Assembly (NCBI RefSeq): GCF_000346465.2
Contig: NC_034010.1
Span: 24,028,570-24,092,569, forward strand
Source: Prunus persica
Lineage: Eukaryota > Streptophyta > Magnoliopsida > Rosales > Rosaceae
Length of the DNA: 64,000 nt
Direction: 5' to 3'
The position numbers were made by a program, and so were the translations under genes. Positions within the stretch are counted from its first letter, which is position 1. Every line of letters begins with the position of its first letter. The notes beneath the pieces are model-generated. The model was not told the origin of the DNA. It saw only the letters and a list, made by a program, of their open reading frames with translations, and searched no databases. This document shows, piece by piece, positions 35,701 through 47,479 of this stretch.

Positions 35701-38700
35701 CATAAAGAGAACTCAGTGGTTAGGATGTTAATCAAATACATGCACAAATATAGACGGTTTTTTTCTCTTTCTTTGGGTGTGGGAGGGATAAAAACCTACC
35801 GAAATGCCTGTGGCAGAGAAACTAGGCCAAGAATTCCTGCAAGAATGCAGTCATCAGAATAAGATTATACAAAATGGCACATGGAGGGAAAACGGATCAA
35901 ATAAACAAATAGGAAATGTACATTTTGTAAACAGCAAAAAAATATAATGTTTGTGGGGTTAGGTCACTTCATTTATCTGATGAAAATCAAGGCCTCGCCA
36001 AACTGAGGCATTCATTTAATCATTTTCGAGTCAAGGCAATCAAACAAAGTACACCAAATAATAACTGGACAAGAATTACTGCAGTAAGCAGAGCATTGTA
36101 CACATGAAATAAAAATTTACAAAAAAAAAAATACAGATGTACTAGCTTTCCATTTTCCAAGGTGACTTTCAATATTATATATATTATATAATGAGAAAAT
36201 TACAAGTGATTGTACACAATACGAGCCATTCAATAAACATGTCAAAGAGAAAAAAAACAATAATGATTAATATGATCATGCAATTAACATAAATTTATAA
36301 AACCATAAATGAATTGTGCTCAAGAGTATGATAAGCAATGAGGAGTTATGACTTCTATCTGTTGAGCATTGTGCCACAAATAATACAAAGTAGAAGTGTC
36401 AAAAAGGGGGTCAACCTCCACCTCCACCAGTAGTTATTACAACCTACCTAATTAATTTGTAAACATTTGTATGGAAAAAGATTTTTCTTGATAAATTAAC
36501 AAGCATATTAAAAATATATATTGAGATCCTTAAAAAGATTTTTCATGATACCTAAGTTATGTTGTAAGCGAATGTATGCGAAAAGATGGTGCACGACTTC
36601 TATTAACTTGTAAATTTTGCGATACTTCAGTAAAAGTTTTACCACAGGAACTCCACTTTCTATTACATCAAAATTCAACTAAATCCTGACCAATATTGCT
36701 GTATTAGGCAATTGCCAATTTATAGTATCTGCATGAAGAGATTGAGTGCATAATTCACAGGACCAAAATGTTACCTTTCACCAGATGCCCCTCCAGCATT
36801 CCACCCATCGCCAGCACCGCCAGCTGATGCCCCAGCTCCATCTGTCCAATCTTCAAATACAAGAAGCACCATAAGTCAAACTTGTTGAGGGTAAAGGCCA
36901 ACAGATTTCTATATATATATATAAAAGTGTTCTTTTTCCAGATAATCTGGCATGTTATGACGTCAAACTGTCATTCGGAACAGATAGATCATCATTTGAA
37001 TGTGGGTCAAGCTTAACAGTTTTGACAACATAACATGTCAAATTGTCTGGAAAGAGAACATCACCCTATAAAATAGCTCAAGATAAAACTGAAGTATCAA
37101 TTAAAGTAGAAACTTCTTCCAAGAGATATACACCTTTAGAGCCTCCTTCATTTCCAAGCATATCAAATGGTTTTAAACCGGACTCCGAATCCTCACTTTG
37201 CAGAGAAATAGGGTATTAGCACAATTAATGAAAAGACAATGAGTAAAGAACGGCTTGACACAAATGATCAATTGACTAAAAAGAAGTACCTAATCAGCAC
37301 AGACGAGCTCTTTCCACGAACTTCAGAAAGATGCTCACATTTAACTGCATTACATCGCAACGAAATATTATGACAATGGTAGAATCACATTCAACGATCA
37401 ACCAACTAATTACACCCAGTACTTAATTGATATTGACGAACCTGTAAGAACCTTCTGCTGAGAATCAAGCTTAACAGTGATATCAGCACGGCGTATAGCC
37501 AAAATGCGACAGAGGTATCCCTTCAAGGGACCCACACGGATTCTTACAGTTTGACCAATTGAGAAAATTCCATCTGTATCACCCCGATTAACTGCATTCA
37601 AAATAATTAATGAGCAGGAGGCAGAAACCTTGATATTTACAGTTGATAACTTACAATAGAGCATTAACACTCATGCATACAGTTACTATCTCTTTCTTGC
37701 CATGGCTTTTTTGGCGATAGAGGGGATTTAGGAGATGACATGAAATCTTCAAAAACTGGACCACCTGAATCCCCATCCTGAATGAAATGAGGAAGAAATA
37801 TCATTACTAAAACCTTCATGCTAAGATTTAATATACCTTACAAGACTACTTCCAAAAGAGAAAAAAGCTTCCAACCTTTTCTTTGCAAGCATCATTATAA
37901 AGCTTAATTTTCTCACACATATGAGATTTTGAGCAGAAATAACCACCATTTTCTGTCTCGTTCTCATCATACAAGAATATGGTACCTCTATAGATTTGCC
38001 TAACAATCCCCTGCCTATCCTGAAAAGTGAGATAAAGCAGTGTAAAATGTTCCACTCTTTGGAGGCATATGTAACTCATTAAACTCCCTTTTCACATTCT
38101 AAGATAAATGATTTCAAATTAGTGTCAAACCTTCAATGGTCCTTCCAACACTTTGACAGTATCACTAACGCATATGGGCTTCGTGCGCCGATCTAAAGCC
38201 GTAAATTTCATATCAGAAAGAACATTCTTTAGCTCACGTTTCTGAACAATCAGAACAACAGGTCCTTCCAGCCCCTCTTTCAGAATCTAAGACACATTAT
38301 AGAATGTAAGTAAGCAATATTAAGGATCTGAGCATATAAACTAAATATGTACCTTGTAACTATCATCTTTCTCCATGCCTATTACAAGACCAAAATCTTT
38401 CCGACTGCAATAGAAAATAAGAAAAGTAAACATCATTTCAATGTACATAAGCAGTTCATGGAGGATCACCAAGGCCACACAACCAGTTCATACAAGACTC
38501 ACCCAAGACAAACAAGATCATAAAGTTCAAAGCAATTCCCACCAGATCCTGATGAACCCACTCCTTTCCCCACAGACCCTGATGAACCCTCTCCTTTCCC
38601 CATAGAACCTGATGATCCCTCTCCCTTACCCATAGAACCTGATGCGCCCTCTCCTTTACCCATAGAACCCGATGCGCCCTCTCCTTTTCCCATAGAACCC

Positions 38701-40815
38701 GATGAGCCCTCTCCTTTCCCCATAGACCCAGATGAGCCCTCTCCTTTCCCCATACAACCAGATGAGCCCTCTCCTTTCCCACCCCCTTCCTCAATTTTGA
38801 TGGTCCGTCTTTTCTTTTCCTTACCATAAAGCTCTGTCAGCCACTCCAAATTATCACTTTCATTGTTCTCAGAAGACTTGAATTTCAGTAGCTCCTCTTC
38901 TGATGGCATAACACCCCAGAAGCTTAATGAATCTATGGGTACTTTTTTGTATAAATATCCATCCTTGAACATCAGACCATCAAGAAATTCAAACCTCATG
39001 CCACTTTCACGATCATTCCTGCACTGAATGAGAGGGCGGAACTCTCTACACGTGAAATAAATAAATAAACATTCACCAGAAGCTAGCATGAAATAATGAA
39101 CTACCAGGCAAGATTTTGTGTCATACTCGAGTTCGCTTGAGTTGATCAATCTTGGTGCAGGAGCGGGGACTTTCTTTCTAGTACCTCCCCCACCCTATAG
39201 AGTGAAAGGAATCAGTACATCCAGAATCTTAAATCATATTTAGAATAAAATTTGGATTGCAAAGTTGCAGATACACAAAACATCACATATTACAGTAGAT
39301 CCATTTAAACAAGCATTAGAGGAAATTAGACTGCTTGTTTTGGTAAGTGGTAGAATCTGCACCTTCCTGACATAAAATTTAATGGACCTTAAATGTATAA
39401 ATCAGCTTTTTATGGCCATAAACCTACACGTCATAGCCTTTATGTATGACCCTTAGAATTTGCCTTGCTTGTTTGTCGTTTGTGTCCAGTCACATCAAAG
39501 AAAGAACAATGAACAAAGCCAATCTATTTGTGTCTAATTCGTACTTACTAAAAGTTCCAACACGTTTTTCCTATAAGATGTTCTTTACTTGTAGTGTACA
39601 AACACCATTCTAAAGATAACATCAGAAAGAAAATCACAACCTTCCTATGATGGGAATGGTTGAAAGGTAAAAATGATGCAGGAGCATCTACGGCCTCATA
39701 AAGCTCCCACATTTTGGGAGATCATATCATCAAGCTGAAACAAAGGTATTTGGATCAACAAAGTTCAATGAGGCAATTGTTCTTAGAAGCAGCTTTTAGA
39801 AAGAAGCATTTGAGGGTAAAGGAGGTGTCATGGTTCCACTCCATCAGGTTAATACAAGGATATTCACATTTGTGTCCGGGGTAGAAACTGCTCACTTAAG
39901 GTACAATATCAAAGCTAAGCTCAACCAGACTATATTGACAACTGGTCCTAGAATTTCCTTGCAATAGAAACCTGGGCTTTGAAACATTATTTCTCTAGAA
40001 TACTCAATTTGGCAGTTCAACTAACCCTTCCACCCAATTTAAGGAATATATATAACAGTTACAGTCATCAATTAGAAAATTAAATGATGGTTCTGGAAAA
40101 ATATTTATAACAATAATAACCATCACCAACAAACAGAAAGAGGACAACATAGGATAAACAATTCTCATTACAAATTTTGCAGCCATTGCTTGTAGATTGA
40201 TTCTTGGGATCAGCTTTACTGTCGCTCGTTTTCGTAAATCGTTTACGAACACAACCTACAGAAACAAAATCCAGATATCGGAAATAAGTGTCAGCGGGTT
40301 AAAGCACCAACCCAACTGGGGAAAAATTATACCTGTGCCAAATCACCCTTGTAGTTCCCACTCTTCACGCGGGCCCACATGCCTACAGTAATTCCATTGT
40401 ATCTAGTCCGAGGAGACAGCAAATGAGAAACTTCATTATTTGGAACTGGCATTACTCGGGACGAATATATGCTACAAATTCCTTTGCATGCCTAAGAAAA
40501 ACAATGACAGTTCAGATATTAGCATATTAAGAATAGTATTGACCAAACCCACAACTTTTCCAATACCGACTAATAAAATGATAAGCTTTCTACTACATCC
40601 AAAAGATAGATGACCTCATTAATATCAGATTGTTTGTCAGCTTCAATGAAAACAAAACCCTTGATGTGCTCAACAGCAAACGCAGAAATTATCTCCAGTT
40701 TGGTACCTAGCGATCGTAAGTCAACAAACTTCTGCATCATACAGAAAGCTGAATGCCTCTCGCGTCCAACCTACAGGCCAAAAAATTTGAGTGAGAAAAG
40801 ATTGTGTTTCCTTTT

Positions 40816-40846
<31 letters not shown>

Positions 40847-42178
40847 AAAAATTGTTTAAGGAGCCACTTCAGAAGTTTTCAACAACAAAAGAAAAAGTAA
40901 CAAAACATTCAATGTCATACCATGCATTTCACTTTCCAGATGATTGGATCCTTAACAGTAGGCAGAAGAACACTGCCGTCAACCGACCTTTTGTTCTCAT
41001 AATTATCTTCGGCATAGGTAATATAGCTAGAACCACTCCTGTATCGTTCTTCCATCATTTTTTCAAATTCTTCACCATCCATATCCTCCTCTTTAGGAAT
41101 GAATGGAAGGTTATGTGCTTTCCCTGGTTCATTCTTGACTATAGGTTCTGTTTCAAATTCTTCTTCCATAAAATCTGTTATCAATAATTTCATAAGCAAC
41201 TGCTAGTGTAAACACAGATTTCATTGGTGAAATTCACATACTCATTATTATGATACTTTTGCACATCTAACACATATGATATATTAAATGATGGTGCTAA
41301 TATGACATATCCTTAGCATCACAAAACCATGCATGTGCAAGTGGATCCCAATCTCTAACAGGAAATGCAAAAACATCTGACCGAGCTTAACAAGGAGTAA
41401 TAAAATAACTAAGACTCTTTGCAAGGATACATGACAAGCCCAAAATATGGTACACCAAGAAAACACAAGTTAACTATGGAAATAAGCAACTAACGAATAA
41501 CCCCTTCTATTGCACACATCCAGAACAAAGTTTAAGGATTTTTTTTTTGGCATTGTATGCAACAACCTTATATGAGGTTAGTAAATCCAGCACTCAACCC
41601 TTCATGTAAACTTAAGCCAAAAATTCACCATTCTAACACAAGTGCAACTTGTTTTGATGGCATTCACAACCAGAGCAAACAGACGACTATTAAAGCCATC
41701 ACTAGCCCTTACAAAAGCCTGAAACTGACCAGATTACGACAAAAAAAAACTTACAATTTTCAACAATCCCCAGTAAATTGCTCAAAATCCATATCGGCTT
41801 ACTATTTATGAAAAATGAAAATAAAAATGCAAAAACTCCACAAGCAACTACAAGAGACAGCACTTCAAACCCAAAAATGCACGAAAGCTAAAAACTGGTC
41901 TATGCACAAAACAAACTCTAAAAACAAAAATCCATTCTCAAAACCCTAAAAATCCGAACCGAGAAGAAAATGCGTGACCAAAAAAGACGTCAGAAACAGT
42001 ATATACCGTCATCGAAGTCACTGTCGTCGCCGCCGTCGGCTTCCGCAGCTACATCTTCGAAGAACTTGAGGACGCCGCGGTCGATCCTCTTCCGGCCACC
42101 GCCGGTCTTGTCATCGTCGTACTTACGCTTGCCGCCGGAGGATCCACCTCCGGCGATCCCTTTGCCCTTCGAAGTCAT
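32705..42178 (-). CDS. KTF1: KTF1 / SPT5-like, WG/GW-rich RNA-directed DNA methylation factor
   Basis: SPT5-like protein that, by family, binds Pol V transcripts and AGO4 in RNA-directed DNA methylation. Exons: 42178-42007, 41174-40921, 40770-40615, 40491-40333, 40255-40172, 39194-39127, 39045-38503, 38404-38353, 38286-38131, 38019-37876, 37777-37681, 37591-37442, 37344-37290, 37195-37134, 36850-36775, 35836-35800, 35693-35645, 35544-32705; 5154 nt, 1717 residues (remembered Arabidopsis length about 1490). Order: acidic basic-patched N-terminus (KRKYDDD, FFEDVAAEADGGDDSDFDD), NGN domain (WKVKCMVGRERHSAFCMMQK to KGFVFIEADKQSD), KOW motifs (PNNEVSHLL then MWARVKSGNYKGDLAQV; VSDTVKVLEGPLKDRQGIV; VRIRVGPLKGYLCRILAIRR), then the 947-codon last exon packed with WG/GW dipeptides, the AGO-hook. 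That exon also has RGG-like Gly/Arg repeats (33540-33870). Two coding minisatellites are annotated separately. The WG tail separates it from canonical SPT5. Confidence 0.94.
34708..34869 (-). repeat. 27-bp coding minisatellite in the KTF1 AGO-hook
   Basis: Six 27-bp units encoding nine-residue repeats of the type S-A/T/S-W-N/T/S/G-K-Q/P-x-G-G/D. Each contributes one Trp. Units differ by several substitutions. Confidence 0.9.
38541..38780 (-). repeat. 30-bp coding minisatellite in KTF1 exon 7
   Basis: Eight 30-bp units encoding GKGEGSSGSM or close variants (GKGEGASGSM, GKGVGSSGSG). It lies between two KOW-region segments, directly after KRRTIKIEEGG. Copy number is likely to vary between individuals. 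Confidence 0.95.
40816..40842. repeat. (GA)n microsatellite in KTF1 intron 2
   Basis: About 13 GA units in the intron between KTF1 exons 2 and 3. Confidence 0.95.
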
Positions 42179-44004
42179 GACAATGCGAGGGTTTCAGGGC
42201 AACAATTTCCCAATTGCATGTAGCGAGAGAGAGAGAGAGAGAGGCCTTTCGGTTTCGAAGTTTCAGTCTGGTATCACTACTGAGTGGTGAATTGGCCACA
42301 GGCTCACACCTTTTTATGCGTAGGTGGCACCTCCGAAATGGAATGGGTTGTTACATGCGATTTTACCACTCTGTCCTTCTTCATGGTTTTGATTTATGGC
42401 TCTTTGCCATAATTGTGGTCTGTGGGCATTAATGTCAAGTCGATTTTATGCTTGGTGAAAAGTTGAAAACCAGTGTTGTCTGTCGTTACAAATTTGGATC
42501 TTTTTTATAAAAAAATAAAAAAAACATGAAAATTAAACTTAAAAAAGAAAACCTATGTTTTTGGGTAGATTGGTGAAAATAAATGTTAAATTAATTTCCA
42601 GAAAAAATGTTTTCAAAATTGAAACAGTAAATTCCATTTCATTTTGTTACAACAAGGGCTGGAACTTCAAAAGCCCAAAACACTACGAATTTGGAACTAA
42701 ACGAGGCGCTAGCACAGTAGCATGTTCCCCATCCAATGAACAAACAGTCCAAATCAATGTTGAACCCCAAAACTTTGTCTCTCTTGAGAAATTCTTTGGT
42801 CATCAGCTGGATCATGTAAGCCGTCCTCCCACCCTCGCAATCAAGCGGGGCCTTCCAGTATTGGAGTTTCGTCTGGCCCATTTGGAAACGATTTCAACTT
42901 TGTGTTTTTTCAGTACAAGCGATGGTCTTAAACTATAGAGAATAAGGTTTCTCACACACACACAACTTATGTCATGAGAATTTAAACCTGAGACTTCTTC
43001 TATGCAAGTCAAGGCTCTTTTTCCCCTAGACTAGACCACGTTGACTAAACGACATCAACTTTATTCCTACTAGAAGTGCACGACCATGTAGCAACACCAA
43101 CTTCATCGTCCCCGAAGGTTTTGGGAAAAAAATAATAATTAAACATATATAGCCTAATATTTTAAATTAAAAATATATAAAATATATAAAATTGCATACC
43201 CTATCCTATTAACACCAATAGGTATAGTTAGAGGTCTTTCACATTTGTATTTGGTGTCAAAGTTTGTCTCAACATCAATTTTAATCTTTTTCCATTAATG
43301 TATCTTCAAAAGAGAAGCATTTTTCTAAATAAAATTCACCATTTTGTGAATAATATGGCTCTAATTCAATTTTCGTTTTCTTGTGTTTACAATGCAGCTA
43401 ACGTAATTTATATGATTTAATGTATATTTTTATTTCTAAAAAAACTTTAAAACTTTTAGTACCAAAAAATATTATCATTAGATTTTAAGTTAATAACTTT
43501 AGCTCATTAAAAAATTCACGATTACGCACCTGCCTATATCATCATATTCTTCATACCATTCAAAACGACATCAACTTTATTCCCACTACTGGGTGTGCTA
43601 ATCACCATCATCACTAGCACAAAATGGACAAGCACATTGATCTTACATTTCCATCACTCTCTCCCTCTCTCTACACTAGCGACTCAACACGACACTACAA
43701 GTCAAAGCCTTAGGATGCACAAGTGCAGTTTATGCACTAGTTAGAATTTGAGTCTTAGAGATAACAAATATATAAAAATAAACAACACATAGTTGATTCT
43801 TTGTAATTAATGAACCCACAATTTTATTTTATTACAAGGCACGGTAAGCACAATCATTCTACAAATCAAGATTTACGCTTATAAGCGATTCGCGGTTGCT
43901 CATGCGCGACCTATTATGGTATTACCAATGACCCCTAGTGTGCGAGGTACGTTTTGAGATCAGCAACCTCCACTTGCAGCAGTTTTAGCAACCACTATTC
44001 CTGT
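42179..44004. other. Intergenic, KTF1 promoter and transporter A 3' side
   Basis: A GA run at 42226-42243 lies 50 bp upstream of the KTF1 ATG, in its leader or core promoter. A SINE-like copy is at 42905-43060. A 21-bp direct repeat (AAACGACATCAACTTTATTC plus C) occurs at 43047-43067 and 43563-43583. Open frames near 42555-42938 have no recognised similarity. Confidence 0.4.
42905..43060 (-). mobile_element. tRNA-derived SINE-like repeat, copy 2
   Basis: On the minus strand, TGGTCTAGTCTAGGGG (A-box-like) is followed by GTCTCAGGTTTAAATTCTCA (B-box-like) and then GACATAAGTTGTGTGTGTGT and GAGAAACC. The B-box-to-tail part matches the copy at 57148-57250 (TTCGAATCCTCATGACAT, GTGTGAGAAACC). Confidence 0.5.
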
Positions 44005-45722
44005 CTAAGCCACTCTCACTTCATCTCTAAACTTCTTATAAATATCACTCTTATAAAACTTCCTTGTCCTAACCACCAAAAGCAGTGAAACAAGTGCACC
44101 AAACAAGGCCACCACAGCAAGTATAATGAAAGACAATTTGAAGCACTGCCCCCCAACACAATTCAACTCCTCCCCCACCTTTCTCTGAAGCCCCAAAGCT
44201 GCCATTTGCTTCTTAGCCTCCTTGTCATACAAATACCCTGTGACCCTCACATTGAGCAAATACAGCCCAATTGGGCTAGCCAACCCACCAAAATTGTACA
44301 AAGTGGAGTAATATTTAAGGCCAAAAAGTTCAGAAATTAGAGTGAAAATCAAAGGCCAATGTGCACCAAAACAGAAACCAGTAACCACTGAAGAAACATA
44401 GAGGCCATAGGGGACATTGAATGCAATTAGGAGATGGCCAACACATGAGAGCAAGAGAACTGCAGTGAAGATGAGAGGGCGAGGCCATTTGTACTTGATA
44501 ATGAACATTTCTGAGCCTATGCCAGCAACAATCTGTCCCAGAAAATTCCAAATGCTCGTAAGCGACACGAAATTTCTTATGCTTCGCAAAGGGTAGCCGA
44601 AAGAAGTTCCAATCTGCCCCAAGTTGTCCATCATGGTCATGGTGCCTCCAAGGCCACAAACTGTTGCCAACAACAAAGTCAGCATTTCAATGCTGAAAAG
44701 TGTTTGCAATATTGTGAAGTCTTCACCTATCTCTGGTGGGTTAAGTATGTCCTTGTTCCAAGATGGAACCTTTTTGTATGTTGGGGATGAAATGGCATCA
44801 GGGTTTTGGCCTTTGGTTACAATTTTGACAGGTGAAGGATCAGAATCTAAATTCTGGGATATCGATCTCTTGCTCTGCCAAACTTTATATTCTTCCATAA
44901 TAACCACAGCAAGTGGTAAAAAGAGCAGAAAAAGCACAACAGCTGCACTTCCAACATACTGGCTCTGGCTAAACCTGAACCTTTTCTCAACAACAATTAT
45001 AATCAACAAAAATGCTGCTAGGTCAAGAGATATATAAAGGAAATTATAGAAAGCTCTGAGCTCGTTCGGGCGGCGACTAGCCTTGATGATCCGAATGGTT
45101 CCAATGAAAACCAAAGAGAGAGCAGTTGGAAGCCAAGCCACCACCAAAGTGAAAGACTTTGTGTCATCACCATAGGCAGCATGGTAGAGCTGTGAGACCA
45201 CAGCTGCGCTTATGCCGGTATAGCCTTTGAGAAGGCCTAACACGACACCACGGCTTTCTGGGAAGTTCTTGACACATGTGACAGGGCTCCAGTGTTGGTG
45301 AAAGTATGTGAATTGGCCCCTATGGACATGTACAAGCACATGTGCCAGACTCGAGGCTTTGGGATTTTTTGTGTTATTGCAAGCCAGATCATGAAGTGCC
45401 CGAAAAAGTTTAGGACCGCACCGATTGATAGGACCACCCACGGGGGTGTTACCTCGTTGATCAGGCCGGACAAGATGCCAACGTTGGCGCCTAAGTCCTT
45501 GAAGAAGCTGATCAAGTTGAGTGTCGTTTGGTCGTATCCCAGCACGAATTTTATGTCGTTGGAGTAGAGGCCGAACATGTAGCTTGCGCCTGCAGTGACC
45601 ATCATTAGAAATGAAGCAAACACCATGAGCCATCTTCCTGTGAGGACTTGGAGGACAAGGCCCTTCATGTCCACCCAACTGCTTATGCTTGCGCTGCCAC
45701 CGCCATGATCAGGAGCTCTCAT
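44005..45722 (-). pseudogene. Nodulin-like / NFD4-type MFS transporter A, one-base frameshift
   Basis: First of three tandem intronless paralogues. It starts MRAPDHGGG at 45722 and follows the family through [33 protein letters not shown] and MSIGANSHTFTNTGA. The reading frame then shifts at 45283-45286: copies B and C have four bases between GTGAC and the next conserved block, this copy has three (plus-strand view). In the shifted frame [12 protein letters not shown] onward stays open for another 420 codons to the stop at 44005, with MFS helices and the conserved tail [17 protein letters not shown]. Apart from this base the gene is intact at about 570 residues, so recent inactivation or a sequence error are both possible. 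N-terminal nodulin-like domain, C-terminal NFD4-type half, about 12 membrane helices; substrate unknown. Confidence 0.85.
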
Positions 45723-45760
45723 TTTTTCTGTTTATGGTGATCACATAGTAACAATGGCTT

Positions 45761-45770
45761 GATATATATC
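45761..45770 (-). promoter_or_regulatory. TATA-like box of transporter A
   Basis: GATATATATC, 39 bp or more upstream of ATG 45722. A GA run (about 45806-45821) lies further upstream. Confidence 0.4.
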
Positions 45771-46629
45771 AAGTATGAATGGACGTAAAGCTTAAAAGGT
45801 TGTGAGAGAGAGAGAGAGAGTGGGAGAACTGTGTTGCCTCAAGTCAATATGTAATTTGTGGTTGATATTCGAAAACAATAATATCAAAAGCGGAAAAGTT
45901 CTGTCTCAACTCATCCAAAGCATAAGGAAAGGATAATTAGAAAACAATAATATCAAAAGGGGAAGAGTTCACTATGTTGAGTAAATGGATCTTTCATAAT
46001 ATATATTTGGGGGATTTCTTGACAGACAGATGGAGATACCATATACTAGGATCATTCAAGCCACAAAGAATGAAGGTATACAACAAATTATAGATATCTA
46101 TATTTCTGAAGATAACATTGACCAGAGAGAAAATAAGCATTATTATTCTGCACAACTTGTTTCCCTTTTCTTTTATTCTTGAATCTGGGACTGCAAAAGC
46201 AGATTAAGGATGTTAATCGCGCTTTCCGCTTGTGCTAGAGATGTGTTACGTTCCCATTGGTTTGGCGCGGCAAAATAATCGGAAAGATTAATTAAGCATC
46301 ATCACCACTCAAGAGCATCTTCAATCCAAACTACATTATACTAATCTGTAGATCAGTCTGATAGCATATTTAATTTGCAAAAGCTTGTGCCACCATACCA
46401 GGCTCAATCTTGAGAGAAAATCCACATGTTGATGACGACCATACTTTGCTAGCAAACCTTTGACATCATTATTAGTAGTTGCATTTTCTTGCTTTTGCTT
46501 TTGCTTTTCCCAATGGAGCTTCAAAATGGTTGATGGCTTTTGCAATCCATTTCATGTGCATTAAGTTCCTCTTTTTTGTGATCACTTTATTTTTCATGCT
46601 GATTTGGTTCTGTATTTAGTACATAATTA
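45771..46629. other. Intergenic between transporters A and B (left part)
   Basis: AT-rich spacer. No gene or named repeat was seen apart from the GA run near 45806-45821. A gene fragment near 46336-46545 could not be supported. Confidence 0.35.
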
Positions 46630-47022
46630 GAGCATCCACAATGAACTCCCTAAACCACATCCTTAGATAAAATTTAGGGAGGAAGTAAGAAAACCCACCT
46701 CCAACCATGCTCCCTATCCGGCTCCAAAAATAGGAAGACCTCTAGGAGTTCCTAAATTTGAGGAGAGAGAATGAACTCTTAGTAGCTCCTTATAATTTAA
46801 TGAATATTTTTAAACCTTTAATCAATATTATCCATTTTTATATTATTTTTTTCATATAGATGGACCATTTATGTTGAATTAAAATATAATTCTAGCATTT
46901 ATGACTCCCTAAACTAGAGAGTATGATTGAAGTTGAAAATTTATAGAGAGCTCCTAAAATAATTTTTTTGTGTTTTTAGCTAAATTTTAACTAAAAATTA
47001 GTGAGCATGATTGTAGATGCTC
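46630..47022. mobile_element. Tourist-like MITE between transporters A and B
   Basis: Ends GAGCATCCACAATGAACTCC and (reverse complement of right end) GAGCATCTACAATCATGCTC. Target duplication TTA at 46627-46629 and 47023-47025. 393 bp, no coding. The GAGCATC terminus resembles the element at 7157-8258. Confidence 0.88.
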
Positions 47023-47251
47023 TTAGCTGCATAATTAATTCAAAGCCACCAGGCTTTGCAGAATCAGATTTTATTAGGAGATTAGCAAAGCTCAGCTTTA
47101 AATCCCAAAAGGCTCAGGTTCAATCATTGACCACTTTACTCCTGAATTATACATTTCAACCACTTCCATTGTTACTTGTCAGCCACTTTGCTGCTGGATT
47201 CCCCTATTACTATGCCACTTAATTTTTCAACCCTAGTGCCAAAGTAGCCAC

Positions 47252-47253
<2 letters not shown>

Positions 47254-47299
<46 letters not shown>
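47254..47299. repeat. (CT)n microsatellite
   Basis: More than 20 CT units, downstream of transporter B. Confidence 0.95.
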
Positions 47300-47303
<4 letters not shown>

Positions 47304-47479
47304 GAGCATGCAACAGTCTGAATAATGATCATTTGAGATTGATTTCCATTTTGAACCAAAGAAATATCTGTTATTGTAAGAGTCACAAAGATTGCATTTG
47401 TTTGAAGAAAATATATACATACATATCAGAATTACAGAGAACAAACTCACTAAGTATATCTCATGCATACATCTCAATC

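Noticed and set aside
42555..42938. Open frames upstream of KTF1 on both strands
   Set aside because: They overlap each other, have no recognisable domain or splice-linked partner, and border a SINE-like copy.
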